Shown: one piece after another, positions 43,920 through 54,033 of the stretch
Numbering within the stretch: the first letter of the stretch is position 1
Layout: the number at the start of each line of letters is the position of its first letter
Source of the DNA: Laspinema palackyanum D2c
Lineage (GTDB): Bacteria > Cyanobacteriota > Cyanobacteriia > Cyanobacteriales > Laspinemataceae
Direction: 5' to 3'
Assembly (NCBI RefSeq): GCF_025370875.1
Contig: NZ_JAMXFD010000003.1
Location: 340,355-404,354, forward strand
Length of the DNA stretch: 64,000 nucleotides
Translations under genes and position numbers: made by a program
Notes under the pieces: generated by a model
Told to the model about the DNA's origin: nothing
What the model saw: the letters and a program-made list of their open reading frames with translations, nothing else
Databases searched by the model: none

Positions 43920-46187
43920 ATGGGACTGAAGCGACGAGAATTTTTACGCAGGGCAAGCGGCATCCTAGCCGGGTTGGGAATTAGCGAGTCCATCATCTGG
44001 AAATCGAGCCAGCGCTATTACCAAGCTTTGGCAGCACCCGCCTCTGGCAAGTTGGCGTTATTAGTGGGGATCAACGCCTATCCGGGCTTAAATCCCCTTT
44101 CCGGTTGTGTCACCGATGTGGAACTGCAACGACAACTGTTGATCTATCGGTTTGGGTTCAATCCCCGGGATATCGTCATCCTCACCGATGAACAAGCCAC
44201 TCGTGCCAATATTGAAGATGCTTTTATCAATCACTTGGGACAGCAAGCCACAAATGGGGATTTGGTGGTGTTCCACTTTAGTGGATATGGGCGGCGGATT
44301 AATTGGGACCAATCCACCACGGGATTGCAAACCAGTTTGATGCCGGTGGATGGGGGAACCGGCAGTGGGGGACGACCGGCCAATGATATTTTAGAAGCGA
44401 CCCTCTGGGAACTGTTGCGATCGCTGAAAACGGACCGGGCGATCGCTGTCTTGGATACCAGCTACAGCTATCCGGGGACCACCCTCCAAGGAAATCTCCG
44501 AATTCGTTCCCAGCAAGGGGTTCCCACAGGCAATCCCAGTGATGCCGAACTTGCCTTTCTGGAAACCATTAGCCCGAAACCCACCTTATTGTTTCCGCGA
44601 TCGCCCTCTTCCCTTAAAGGGGTAGTTTTGGCCGCCTCCGGTGCCAATCAGTTAGCCACGGAAGGGCGATGGAATGGCTTTAGCGCCGGAGTCTTTACTT
44701 ATGCCATCACCCAGCAACTGTGGTTAGCAACTCCCGCTAATACGCTGCAATCTAGTCTCCAAAAAGCCTCTTGTTCCGTCCAGCAAATTGCAGGTTTTCC
44801 CCTGCAACAACCCCAACTTTTAAAAACATTAGAAGCGCCACCGCCTGGGGAAGGGAACAATCCTCCTGATGAAACCTTACCGAGTTTTGCCTTTAATCAA
44901 CCGAGTGCCGAGGGTGCTGTTACAGCGATAGAAGACAATGGTCAAACAGCAGTTTTATGGTTGGGAGGACTTCCGATCCAGGCGATCGAATCCTTAGAAG
45001 TCAATTCAATGTTAACCCCGGTTGCTTTAGCTGGAACCGATGCGCCATCCTACCGCTTACAGGTGCGATCGCGAGACGGATTAACCATTAAAGCGCAAGT
45101 TTTAGGGTCGGACAAATCAACCCCTCCGTCTCCCAACCCGGTGAAAGTCGGTCAAGTCGTCCAAGAAACAGTCCGGACCATTCCCCGGAATATCAACTTA
45201 ACCATTGCCTTAGATGCTGGATTGCAACGCATCGAACGGGTGGATGCCACCAGTGCCTTTGCTGGAATTCCCCGAGTGACCACGGTGATTGCCGGAGAAC
45301 AACCGGCAGACTATTTATTTGGGCGAGCTCAAGAGGCGATGTTAGCGCAACTGCCGAGTTCCGCCTTACCGATAATTCCCCCCGGCAGTTATGCGCTGTT
45401 TTCCCTGGGGAAAAACCTGCTGCTGAATACGATGGGAGAACAGGGAGAAGCGATTAAATCCTCTGCTCAACGGTTAGTGCCGCAACTGCAAACGTTACTG
45501 GCAACTAAATTATTGCGCTTGACTGCTAATGAGGGGTCTTCTCGGTTGGGAGTGCGGGTCAACTTGGAAACTTTGGGACCTGACGGCAAGGCGATCGTCC
45601 AAAGCGAAACCCGTCGCGCCCCTTGGGAAGCCCCCAAGTTATCTGCGGTTCCTCTGTCGCGGAACGGGAATAGTCCGTTAGGGGTTCCCTTGGGGAGTCG
45701 GATTCGGTATCGGGCCTTTAATTATAGCGATCGCCCCCTGTACTGCCTCTTGTTTTCCTTAGAAAACAGTGGCAATGCGGTGGTTCTCTATCCGTCTGAT
45801 GACCCGAACAGTTCTAATACTGGACAAACTCAGCCCACCTTAGAACAAAATCTACTGCTTCCCGGGGAAACTTTGACGATTCCTACGGGTTCGGGAACCG
45901 GATCCTGGGTGGTTCATGGTCAAGCGGGATTAACAGAAACCCAAGTAATTTTTTCATCCAGTCCGTTTGCTAAAACCTTTTCCGCCTTATCCGGTGTCAT
46001 GCGTCCCCAAGGAGATGCCCAACCCCTGATTCCCGTGACCAATCCCCTGGCGATCGCGCAAGCGATTTTACAGGACCTCCATACTGCCAGCATTGCCAGT
46101 CTCCCTAATGCCAACTCTTCCCCCGATCGCTGGGCGCTTCATGTGGATCACTGGGCCACTCTCAGCTTTATCTATCGGGCGATTTAA
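43920..46187 (+). CDS. Tat-exported orthocaspase homologue with Tyr-Ser in place of His-Cys
   Basis: The 755-residue product starts with a Tat signal KRREFLRRASGILAGLG (residues 4-20) and a caspase-like p20 domain at about 42-270 (LALLVGINAYPGLNPLSGCVTDVELQ, shown in part, is typical). The active-site His of HFSGHG is Tyr123 (HFSGYG), and the Cys of the LDxCxSG strand is Ser181 (LDTSYSYPG). This YS substitution is known in some cyanobacterial orthocaspases and means a pseudo-protease or a different chemistry. The C-terminal half (about 290-755) has no recognised domain but includes a DUF4384-like block (GSRIRYRAFNYSDRPLYCLLF). Export by Tat implies it folds before secretion. Confidence 0.9.
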   Translation: MGLKRREFLRRASGILAGLGISESIIWKSSQRYYQALAAPASGKLALLVGINAYPGLNPLSGCVTDVELQRQLLIYRFGFNPRDIVILTDEQATRANIEDAFINHLGQQATNGDLVVFHFSGYGRRINWDQSTTGLQTSLMPVDGGTGSGGRPANDILEATLWELLRSLKTDRAIAVLDTSYSYPGTTLQGNLRIRSQQGVPTGNPSDAELAFLETISPKPTLLFPRSPSSLKGVVLAASGANQLATEGRWNGFSAGVFTYAITQQLWLATPANTLQSSLQKASCSVQQIAGFPLQQPQLLKTLEAPPPGEGNNPPDETLPSFAFNQPSAEGAVTAIEDNGQTAVLWLGGLPIQAIESLEVNSMLTPVALAGTDAPSYRLQVRSRDGLTIKAQVLGSDKSTPPSPNPVKVGQVVQETVRTIPRNINLTIALDAGLQRIERVDATSAFAGIPRVTTVIAGEQPADYLFGRAQEAMLAQLPSSALPIIPPGSYALFSLGKNLLLNTMGEQGEAIKSSAQRLVPQLQTLLATKLLRLTANEGSSRLGVRVNLETLGPDGKAIVQSETRRAPWEAPKLSAVPLSRNGNSPLGVPLGSRIRYRAFNYSDRPLYCLLFSLENSGNAVVLYPSDDPNSSNTGQTQPTLEQNLLLPGETLTIPTGSGTGSWVVHGQAGLTETQVIFSSSPFAKTFSALSGVMRPQGDAQPLIPVTNPLAIAQAILQDLHTASIASLPNANSSPDRWALHVDHWATLSFIYRAI

Positions 46188-46194
46188 CAGGGCA

Positions 46195-46263
46195 TTAGAA
46201 ACCGGGTTTTTTACCCCATCTTTGGCAATTGGTAACCAATTTCGGTAAAAAACCCGGTTTCTT
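46195..46263. repeat. Inverted repeat of the AAACCGGGTTT type
   Basis: TTAGAAACCGGGTTTTTTACCC and GGTAAAAAACCCGGTTTCT enclose a short loop, an imperfect copy of the 41.5 kb unit in the spacer between the caspase gene and hppD; could serve as a shared terminator. Confidence 0.6.
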
Positions 46264-46298
46264 CTCTTCAGGGCCTCAACCTAGTTCGATTAGGGAGA

Positions 46299-47432
46299 TT
46301 AGGCCGAATGTTCCACTCGTTTCAGTTGTTCTCGTTCGATTGCCTCAAATAAAGCTTGAAAATTTCCTTCGCCAAATCCTGCCGCCTCCTCTCGGCGCTC
46401 AATCACTTCAAAAAAGAAAGTCGGTTGTTCAAAAATGGGTTGAGTAAAGGTTTGCAGTAACAGGGAATTGGGGGTTTCAGCAAGCCAATCTACTAAAATT
46501 TTTTTCCTTTGAATGTCCTGCCACTCTGCCGACCCTTCATCAAATCCCAGACGTTGGCGCAGGGTTGCATAATAGGTGGGTGGCACATCAATAAATGAGA
46601 CTCCATTTTTCCGTAACTGAGCAACGGTTCCCAGAATATTATTCGTTTTTAAGGCAATATGCTGAATTCCTGGACCCCGATTGAGTTCTAAAAATTCTTG
46701 AACTTGAGAAGTATCGGATGTCGGTTCATTAATGGGGAACTGGATTAGACTGTCGGGATAAATCATCACCTGAGAGTGTAATCCAGACCGTTCGGTTTGA
46801 ATATCAAAGGTTTGTTGACCTTGAAAACCGAAAACTTTTTCATACCAGCATAAAGCAGTTTTTAAGTCTCCTTTTTCGACATTTAAAACAAAATGGTCGA
46901 TATTGAGATAAAGACTATTAGGGAGAGGGAGAGAGATAGGGTGAGCGAGATTTTTGGGGTCAGAGTAGATTGATTCTTCAATGTTTTCCTCGGTCCAAAA
47001 CGGATAAATCTCGTTAGTAAAATTCCCGATCGCCCCCTTGGGGTCACCCCGTTGAATTAAGGTATGACTCAATTCTCCCCATCCGGCAATTTTTGCCCAT
47101 TTTAAGGGGGGAAAAGACGAGGGTTGTTCCTGGATGGGTTGTAAGACTTTGGCACCGGCAGCAGTTGCTTGATTCAAGCAGGATGCTAAATCCTGAACCG
47201 CAAAGGCAATATCAGCGACTCCCGGAGGATGGCGATCGAGATATTCCGCAATCGGAGAAGCAACAGACAAGGGGGAAGAGAGTGCAAACCGAACTAAACC
47301 ACTTTGAATCAGTTCCGTGTGAGTGTCGGTGTCGGTGAAACTGGCGACTGCCTCAAATCCTAGGTAATCTACGAACCAGTCCCGTTGTGCCGTAGCATCT
47401 TTAACGTAAAAGTGAATGTGATCGATTTCCAT
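46299..47432 (-). CDS. hppD: 4-hydroxyphenylpyruvate dioxygenase
   Basis: The 377-residue Fe(II) enzyme makes homogentisate, the head-group precursor of tocopherols. It has two vicinal oxygen chelate halves; the metal ligands are His in NIDHFVLNV (about 177), His in GPGIQHIALKT (about 256) and Glu in TFFFEVIERR (about 335). The N terminus MEIDHIHFYVKDATAQRDWF fits the ATG at 47432; an upstream TTG frame to 47492 has no binding site. ubiD lies two genes away, so ring and prenylquinone genes are near each other though on opposite strands. Confidence 0.93.
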   Translation of the reverse strand: MEIDHIHFYVKDATAQRDWFVDYLGFEAVASFTDTDTHTELIQSGLVRFALSSPLSVASPIAEYLDRHPPGVADIAFAVQDLASCLNQATAAGAKVLQPIQEQPSSFPPLKWAKIAGWGELSHTLIQRGDPKGAIGNFTNEIYPFWTEENIEESIYSDPKNLAHPISLPLPNSLYLNIDHFVLNVEKGDLKTALCWYEKVFGFQGQQTFDIQTERSGLHSQVMIYPDSLIQFPINEPTSDTSQVQEFLELNRGPGIQHIALKTNNILGTVAQLRKNGVSFIDVPPTYYATLRQRLGFDEGSAEWQDIQRKKILVDWLAETPNSLLLQTFTQPIFEQPTFFFEVIERREEAAGFGEGNFQALFEAIEREQLKRVEHSA

Positions 47433-47504
47433 GAATCCGATATCACTGCCCTCAATAACTCTAATGCCCTTTAATTTTACTCGTTTCCTCAAAAACCGGA
47501 GGGG

Positions 47505-49343
47505 TTAAGGAGTGCGGGACACTAGGGCGACTTGATAGACTTGTCCGATTTTTTTTAATTTAAAGGCTTTAGATAAATCCAGAAAGCGGGTTAATTTTCC
47601 CTTGATTTGCAAGGGTTTCATAATTTGGGTAATAGGCACTCCATATTCCGCGTTAAATTCACTCGCTAGGGCGGAGAGAGGAAGGGAATTTCCCGGAGAA
47701 TTTTCGGTTAATTTCACCAGTAAGTCTATTAAACATTTTTCTAAGTCGGCCGGGGTATTGATGACCCAAGAAGATGCAGAATTGATGCCCGATATCAGGG
47801 GTGAAGTTTTAGGAGTAGGGCTGTGTTTTTCCCGGATAATGACTTCACCTGTCTGAAGGGAGGGGGTCAGGGAAAATCTGGAACTTGACTGTAAAAATTT
47901 ACTAAAATTTCCCCCGAGTCCTAATTTTTTAATAATCCAATTCGGGTTTTGACCGTAGAGTTCTTTAAATTCTGAACCTAGCATTCCGGTGGAAATAGGC
48001 ATTCCGGGATATTTCTTGTGCAGGGAAGCGATCGCCCGTTCTAATGCCAGTTCGACTTCTTCTCTCCCATCAAACCCATTGGGGAGGGAATCCTGCGGTA
48101 TCGTAGGGGGTTTTAGACACAGGGTTTGAGCATTAAAATCTGGGCTGGATTTTAACGCCATGCCATCGAATAAAGCAATATAAAATTCTGGATCTCCTGG
48201 GACTTGATGGACCACAAAATCATCTGGGCGATCGCAAAAGATGTCCCGGGCTTTTTTCCCGGGTTCTGAGGCGATCGTTACTTGACTCAGGGGGATGTGA
48301 TAACGGTCCTGAAATAGCGCACAAACTCGGGAAAATTTAATCCACTGTTTACCGCTTCTTGTCTGTTCAGCAGTGAGGATACCCTTGAACATTTTAACGC
48401 ATTCTTCCACCGAAAAAACCGGGTTAATTTCCTCCATCCCATAAGTCTGAGTTTTACCCGTCTGTGTGTTTAAAACGGTTAAAATTTTTCCCTGTTTGCG
48501 AACTAAATAAACCCTTAAACCGTGAGTCTGAAGCGTAGTACATAAATGAGTCATGACTCCATCGGATGAACAAACTAACACCTCCTTTGCATTGGGATAG
48601 TGGACAAAAATAGAGGAACCCACCGTTGCCATTTTCACATCCGCACTATCTTTCCCCGGGGGAACATGAATCAGTTCATAATGACGCTTATGGAGTTGAA
48701 CATCCTTTTTTCCCATTCTTTGCCAATTAGCAAACGCAATTTTAATTTGTAAATCATATTGACAGACTTGTTTTAAAAATTTTTCTGCTTGTTCATCTAA
48801 GGATAAATTCTCAGCATCTAAAAGTAAAATAGCAATCCCCCCTACCGAGGATTTTTTGAATGCATTAAAGTGGGCTGCCATTCCCAAAGATACGGCCTCG
48901 GGCAGATTAAAGCCCAAGCGTAGGGCAAATTGTTCTAAACTTTGAGTTTCAAGGTCTGATTGAACCGTCAGAGTACCCGGGGCCAGGGGTGATTCACCCG
49001 GGACCATTGAAGCGGGAAATTTAAGTAAGGCTTGAAAGTTTTGGATTAATTCTAAAAATTCATAAGACACAAAAAATGGAGGTTTCATGAACGATTCTAA
49101 CAATTTCATGAATTTGCGAACCAAGGTGTCTATGTCCTGATTATTTTGTCCCAGTTCAGTGGCAATTTTTTCTGATAATTTATCTGAAAATTCGGGGCGA
49201 TGCCAGGAGTAATTTCTAAATTTTTCATGCAGCCATTCGGGATGGCGCTGATAGGCGATTAAAAGGGTTTGAGAAATTAAACGACTTAAAGGCGCGATCG
49301 CCTCTAATCCCTGATGAGTAGTCAAACTCGGATCGTCTCGCAT
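47505..49343 (-). CDS. NYN ribonuclease-fold protein with OST-HTH/LOTUS domains
   Basis: The 612-residue product from ATG 49343 (MRDDPSLTTHQGLEAIAPLS) has an N-terminal helical part, a NYN/PIN-like nuclease domain with AILLLDAENLSLD at about 168-180 and the second acidic set KDSADVKMATVGSSI and VCSSDGVMTHL, and two to three OST-HTH (LOTUS) modules in the C-terminal half (for example IKFSRVCALFQDRYHIPLSQV and MPISTGMLGSEFKELYGQNP, each shown in part). NYN-OST-HTH proteins bind and possibly cut RNA; eukaryotic cousins are MARF1-like. The frame could begin at 49418, but that would overlap ubiD, on the other strand. Confidence 0.85.
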   Translation of the reverse strand: MRDDPSLTTHQGLEAIAPLSRLISQTLLIAYQRHPEWLHEKFRNYSWHRPEFSDKLSEKIATELGQNNQDIDTLVRKFMKLLESFMKPPFFVSYEFLELIQNFQALLKFPASMVPGESPLAPGTLTVQSDLETQSLEQFALRLGFNLPEAVSLGMAAHFNAFKKSSVGGIAILLLDAENLSLDEQAEKFLKQVCQYDLQIKIAFANWQRMGKKDVQLHKRHYELIHVPPGKDSADVKMATVGSSIFVHYPNAKEVLVCSSDGVMTHLCTTLQTHGLRVYLVRKQGKILTVLNTQTGKTQTYGMEEINPVFSVEECVKMFKGILTAEQTRSGKQWIKFSRVCALFQDRYHIPLSQVTIASEPGKKARDIFCDRPDDFVVHQVPGDPEFYIALFDGMALKSSPDFNAQTLCLKPPTIPQDSLPNGFDGREEVELALERAIASLHKKYPGMPISTGMLGSEFKELYGQNPNWIIKKLGLGGNFSKFLQSSSRFSLTPSLQTGEVIIREKHSPTPKTSPLISGINSASSWVINTPADLEKCLIDLLVKLTENSPGNSLPLSALASEFNAEYGVPITQIMKPLQIKGKLTRFLDLSKAFKLKKIGQVYQVALVSRTP

Positions 49344-49411
49344 AGCGATTCCCGTAGAAAGTGACAGTATTCCATCATAATAAAAGACGATAGCTCGATT
49401 GATGGATAAAC

Positions 49412-50920
49412 ATGGCACGAGATTTACGGGAATTCCTGAACCTCCTAGAAAATAGGGGACAACTCCGGCGGATTACCACCTGCGTTGACCCGGATTTAGA
49501 GATAGCCGAGATTTCCAACCGGATGCTACAAGCTGGAGGACCCGCACTCCTATTCGAGAATGTTAAAGGATCAGCCCATCCCGTCGCAATCAACCTCTTA
49601 GGGACCGAGGAACGAGTCTGTTGGGCGATGAACATGGAAAAACCCCTAGAATTAGAGGAACTCGGCAGGAAACTGGCCCTATTACAACAGCCTAAACCCC
49701 CGAAAAAAATTGCCCAGGCGGTAGAGTTTGGCAAAGTGCTCTTTGATGTCCTCAAGGCAAAACCCGGACGGGACTTTTTCCCCGCTTGTCAGCAAGTGGT
49801 GATTCAGGGGGATGACTTAGACTTAAACCAGTTACCCTTAATTCGTCCCTATTACAAAGATGCAGGGAAAATCATCACTTTGGGATTGGTGATTACCAAA
49901 GATTGTGAGACAGGAACGCCTAATGTCGGCGTGTATCGCTTGCAGTTGCAATCTCACAATACCATGACGGTGCATTGGCTATCGGTACGCGGTGGGGCCA
50001 GACATTTGCGAAAAGCCGCAGAACAGGGTAAAAAACTGGAAATTGCGATCGCCCTCGGGGTCGATCCCTTAATCATTATGGCCGCTGCCACCCCCATTCC
50101 CGTAGACCTTTCCGAATGGCTATTTGCCGGACTCTATGGCGGTTCTGGGGTCGCCCTCGCCAAATGCAAAACCGTGGATTTAGAAGTTCCAGCAGACTCA
50201 GAATTTGTCCTAGAGGGAACCATTACCCCGGGGGAAGTCCTCCCCGATGGACCCTTTGGCGACCACATGGGCTATTATGGCGGGGTTGAAGATTCCCCCT
50301 TGGTCCGCTTTCACTGCATGACCCATCGCCAAAATCCGGTGTATCTGACCACCTTTAGCGGACGTCCCCCCAAAGAAGAAGCGATGATGGCGATCGCCCT
50401 CAATCGAATTTATACCCCAATTTTGCGACAACAAGTCTCGGAAATTGTAGACTTTTTCCTGCCAATGGAAGCCCTAAGTTACAAAGCGGCGATTATTTCC
50501 ATTGATAAAGCCTATCCAGGCCAAGCGAGACGGGCCGCCTTAGCCTTTTGGAGTGCCTTACCCCAGTTTACTTACACCAAATTTGTAATTGTGGTAGATA
50601 AAGATATTAATATTCGTGACCCCCGCCAAGTGGTTTGGGCCATTTCCTCTAAAGTTGACCCGGTACGCGATGTCTTTATTTTACCCAATACTCCCTTTGA
50701 TAGTTTAGATTTTGCCAGTGAAAAAATTGGCTTAGGCGGACGCATGGGTATCGATGCCACTACCAAAATTCCACCCGAAACCGAACATGAATGGGGAGAA
50801 CCTTTAGAGTCAGATCCCGAGGTAGCAGCAATGGTCGATCGCCGTTGGGTCGAGTATGGTTTAGCTGATTTAAAATTGGCCGAAGTTAATCCCAACTTAT
50901 TTGGATATGACATTAAATAA
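49412..50920 (+). CDS. ubiD: UbiD family prenylated-FMN decarboxylase
   Basis: The 502-residue decarboxylase acts on 4-hydroxy-3-prenylbenzoate in plastoquinone synthesis in cyanobacteria. Typical segments are RQILRRITTCVDPDLEIAEI-like start (here QLRRITTCVDPDLEIAEISN), ALLFENVKGSAHPVAINLLG, GPFGDHMGYYGGVEDSPL and VYLTTFSGRPPKEEAMM. It needs prenylated FMN made by UbiX, whose gene is not here. The upstream NYN gene diverges, with start codons 68 bases apart. Confidence 0.95.
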   Translation: MARDLREFLNLLENRGQLRRITTCVDPDLEIAEISNRMLQAGGPALLFENVKGSAHPVAINLLGTEERVCWAMNMEKPLELEELGRKLALLQQPKPPKKIAQAVEFGKVLFDVLKAKPGRDFFPACQQVVIQGDDLDLNQLPLIRPYYKDAGKIITLGLVITKDCETGTPNVGVYRLQLQSHNTMTVHWLSVRGGARHLRKAAEQGKKLEIAIALGVDPLIIMAAATPIPVDLSEWLFAGLYGGSGVALAKCKTVDLEVPADSEFVLEGTITPGEVLPDGPFGDHMGYYGGVEDSPLVRFHCMTHRQNPVYLTTFSGRPPKEEAMMAIALNRIYTPILRQQVSEIVDFFLPMEALSYKAAIISIDKAYPGQARRAALAFWSALPQFTYTKFVIVVDKDINIRDPRQVVWAISSKVDPVRDVFILPNTPFDSLDFASEKIGLGGRMGIDATTKIPPETEHEWGEPLESDPEVAAMVDRRWVEYGLADLKLAEVNPNLFGYDIK

Positions 50921-51410
50921 GCCGGTTAAATTAGCCCAAATTTTACGATGAAAACTTGCCTCACCTTTGTCTGGTCGAATCGGTAATCACAAAGCCCGCC
51001 CAGGCGGGCTAATTTAAAACCAATATTTCCCAGCTAGATTTAGGATTAAGCCGCTCAACTGTTGTTCTCAAATGGGCCAAATAGAAATAGCCTAAAAATT
51101 TTCGCGGACCCCTCCCAACAGAGGGAAGACTCTAGCTTGGCACTTCCCTCGAAATCGGATATCATCATTCTAAGAAAGAAAATATAATAGGCTGGTCATA
51201 TCACTTGAATGAGAAAATGGCCTGGAGCCAAGAATAATACATTAAAGTCAGGGTTAATTTCTACGCCGGTTCAGTGGAGCAGAGTCACCGAATAATCACG
51301 AGGGGAGCCTCTCCAGAAGCGGGGGAATACAGGGTTCAAAAATAACTAAAGTCCAGGCAACGGCATCAGTGTGAAGACCAGCAGGCCCAAACAGCATCTA
51401 TCCCAAAATC
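50921..51410. other. Spacer with an AAGCCCGCC-type hairpin
   Basis: About 490 bases. AAGCCCGCC at 50992-51000 and GGCGGGCT at 51004-51011 form a hairpin followed by AATTTAAAAC; the same family is at 43086-43112. No coding region recognised. Confidence 0.45.
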
Positions 51411-53813
51411 ATGAATGATTCTACGTCAATCTTCAATAGAGATATAGACTCCTATGGGGAGATAGACCCGCTTTCAGGTGAAATTTCTCCGACAGCTAAT
51501 CAGGAATCACTGTCCGATGAGGATGCACTGTGGCAGAGCCTGTCTGGGGATTTATCGGCATCGTCGGAAGGGGAAAAAATTAGAATTTGGAAGAACAATT
51601 TAGACTGTCTCAGTCGATTGGGACGGGGGACGAAACTCTTAATCGCAGCGTTTGAACCCCAAAATTTTACCCTCTGTTATGGCAACCCAGCCTTGTGTCA
51701 ACTGGCGGGAATTCAGCCGAGTCTGGATCAACAAAGCCAGGACGATCGCCAAATGTTGTTGCACCACTTGCTACAGGAACACCTGAGTGAAGGCGATCGC
51801 CAGGGCCTGGAACAGTTATATCGGCGTCAAGTGCTGTTGCGAATTTTGGGCGATCGCTATGGAATTGACCTCAAGAGTCAGTTGGGATGGGATGAACCGG
51901 CGATCGTTAGCTTTAATAGCCCCAACTACTCAGAACCGAGGATGATCGAGTTTTGGGTGAATGTGGCAGGACTTAAAATTATTCCCCTCGATCCAGCTCA
52001 AGATGAGTTTGCAGATTTACGCCTAGAACAGCACTCCGGACGCGAAAATTCAGAAAGTTTTACGGACCTCTCTACCTTAGAAAGCTTAGAACAGCAAGTC
52101 TGTTGGGAGAATTATCGCGTTGAAGGGTTACTCATCCTAGAAGGGGTGGATGTGACCCTTCGGGAGACCATTCGGGAGATTTCCCGGTTACTGATTAGTA
52201 CCCACTCGATTTTACGTCCCGATCGCTTTCGGCAAATTAATCAGCACCTGAAATCCCTGTTTAGATGTGACAACAGCTTTATCCTCAGTACCGAACGAGA
52301 TCCCGTCCGCCTGTTTGTAGAAACGAAATCGAGAAACTTGAGCGTCACCAGTTATGCTCTGGAGTCCCTCCAAGGGTCCCACTTCCTGCAAGCGGCTGAA
52401 GCCAATCGGATATGGAATGTCACCGATTTAAGTGCCGATTGGACCGGGGAATGCGAGAAGCAACTGGTCGAGGGGGGAGTGCGTTCCTTGTTATTGATTC
52501 CCCTGGTGGTCCAAGTGAGCGGAAATAATTCAGGATTAGCAAAGCGATCGCCGTCCCAATCCCAGCAAATGGTTGGATTAGTCGGTTTAACCAAGACCAA
52601 TCCGCATCATTTCCATCCCATTGATATTCGCCGGGGAGAGGAACTGATTGCGCCGTTTACGGTGGCCTTACGCCAAATTGTCCAACAACAGTTGACCCAA
52701 TTTACTAACATTCATCCCTCTGTAGAATGGCGGTTTATTCAGGAGTTAGAACGGCGTAGTTGGGGATTGCCACCGGAGGCGATCGTCTTTGCCGAACTTT
52801 ATCCGCTATATGGGATATCGGATATTCGCGGGTCCTCAGACGAGCGGAACCGAGCCATTGAAGCCGATTTAATCGAGCAGTTTCACCTCGGCTTAGCCGT
52901 GGTAGAGGAGGTTTGTGCTGAGGAGAAACAGAGTTTTGTGGAACAACTGAGACTGGATTTGTTAGAACGAATTGAAGCGATCCAACGGGGGGTCACCGTG
53001 GATGCAGAAGTCACGGCGATCGAGTATTTGAAAGAGCATTTGGAAGGGTATTTTGACTATTTTTCCCACTGTTCACCCTTAGCAGCAGAGGCTGTGGCAA
53101 CCTATCGAGCCGCTTGTGATAATGAACATGAGTGCGTTTATATGGCGCGATCGCGCTATGACGAGACCGTCAATCAAATTAATGCGCGCTTAAGAGACAC
53201 TTGGGAGATTTGGCAGGAGAAAATGCAAAAAATCATTCCTCATTACTGTGATGTGGAATGTAGTGATGGCATTGATCACATGATTTATGCAGGGGCAGCG
53301 ATTAATCCATCCTTTTCGCGCTTTCATTTGCACAGTTTACGTTATGAACAACTTCGGGCCGTTTGTGACTGTGCTCGCGTAGCATTGAGAATTCAAGCCG
53401 ATTACCAAACGACCCTAGAAGTGACCCATTTGGTTTTGGTGCAAGATTGCACCGTGGATATTTTTCATGATGAAAAGACAGAGAGACTTTTTGATGTTCG
53501 GGGAACCCGGGATACCCGGTATGAGATTGTCAAAAAACGAATTGATAAGGGAGTAGAAGCACAAACCGGCGATCGGATTACCCGCCCGGGGATGTTAACC
53601 GTGGTCTATGCGACTAACAAGGAATGGGAAGAATATGAACAGTATTTGCGCTATTTAGCCCGGGAAGGTTGGGTGGCAGAGCGGATTGACTTTGGCACTG
53701 TCGAACCCCAACCCGGAGTCTCTGGCCTCAAATTCGCCCGGGTTCAGGTTCTTCCTGCACCCAGTTCATTGCCGGATCTGGCACTCAATGGCGCGCAACC
53801 TCCTGGTGAGTGA
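51411..53813 (+). CDS. Large GAF-domain signalling protein
   Basis: The 800-residue protein has no membrane segment or signal peptide. Near residues 65-110 is a PAS-like stretch (LLIAAFEPQNFTLCYGNPAL), and at about 255-435 a GAF domain (LRPDRFRQINQHLKSLFRCD, then GGVRSLLLIPLVVQ and VGLVGLTKTNPHHFHP). The last 350 residues (VEWRFIQELERRSWGLPPEA onward) match nothing I know. There is no kinase, cyclase or phytochrome Cys visible, so it is likely a sensor or scaffold partner. It stands alone. Confidence 0.8.
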   Translation: MNDSTSIFNRDIDSYGEIDPLSGEISPTANQESLSDEDALWQSLSGDLSASSEGEKIRIWKNNLDCLSRLGRGTKLLIAAFEPQNFTLCYGNPALCQLAGIQPSLDQQSQDDRQMLLHHLLQEHLSEGDRQGLEQLYRRQVLLRILGDRYGIDLKSQLGWDEPAIVSFNSPNYSEPRMIEFWVNVAGLKIIPLDPAQDEFADLRLEQHSGRENSESFTDLSTLESLEQQVCWENYRVEGLLILEGVDVTLRETIREISRLLISTHSILRPDRFRQINQHLKSLFRCDNSFILSTERDPVRLFVETKSRNLSVTSYALESLQGSHFLQAAEANRIWNVTDLSADWTGECEKQLVEGGVRSLLLIPLVVQVSGNNSGLAKRSPSQSQQMVGLVGLTKTNPHHFHPIDIRRGEELIAPFTVALRQIVQQQLTQFTNIHPSVEWRFIQELERRSWGLPPEAIVFAELYPLYGISDIRGSSDERNRAIEADLIEQFHLGLAVVEEVCAEEKQSFVEQLRLDLLERIEAIQRGVTVDAEVTAIEYLKEHLEGYFDYFSHCSPLAAEAVATYRAACDNEHECVYMARSRYDETVNQINARLRDTWEIWQEKMQKIIPHYCDVECSDGIDHMIYAGAAINPSFSRFHLHSLRYEQLRAVCDCARVALRIQADYQTTLEVTHLVLVQDCTVDIFHDEKTERLFDVRGTRDTRYEIVKKRIDKGVEAQTGDRITRPGMLTVVYATNKEWEEYEQYLRYLAREGWVAERIDFGTVEPQPGVSGLKFARVQVLPAPSSLPDLALNGAQPPGE

Positions 53814-54033
53814 GGGGATGGCGATCTCCGTTCCCCCGAAGAGGGTCTGGCTACAGTAGAGGGCAGACCGAACTTACCACACACAATCATGGATTATGAG
53901 TGATTGATGATTGATTAGGCATCAAGGGTTTAGAGCCACAGGGTTGCCCCTCTCCACAGTCTCAGTGCATAAGTCCGAACGACGGATGGGGGCAAACCCT
54001 CACGCCCCTCTCAATTCTGACCGATTGACAGAT

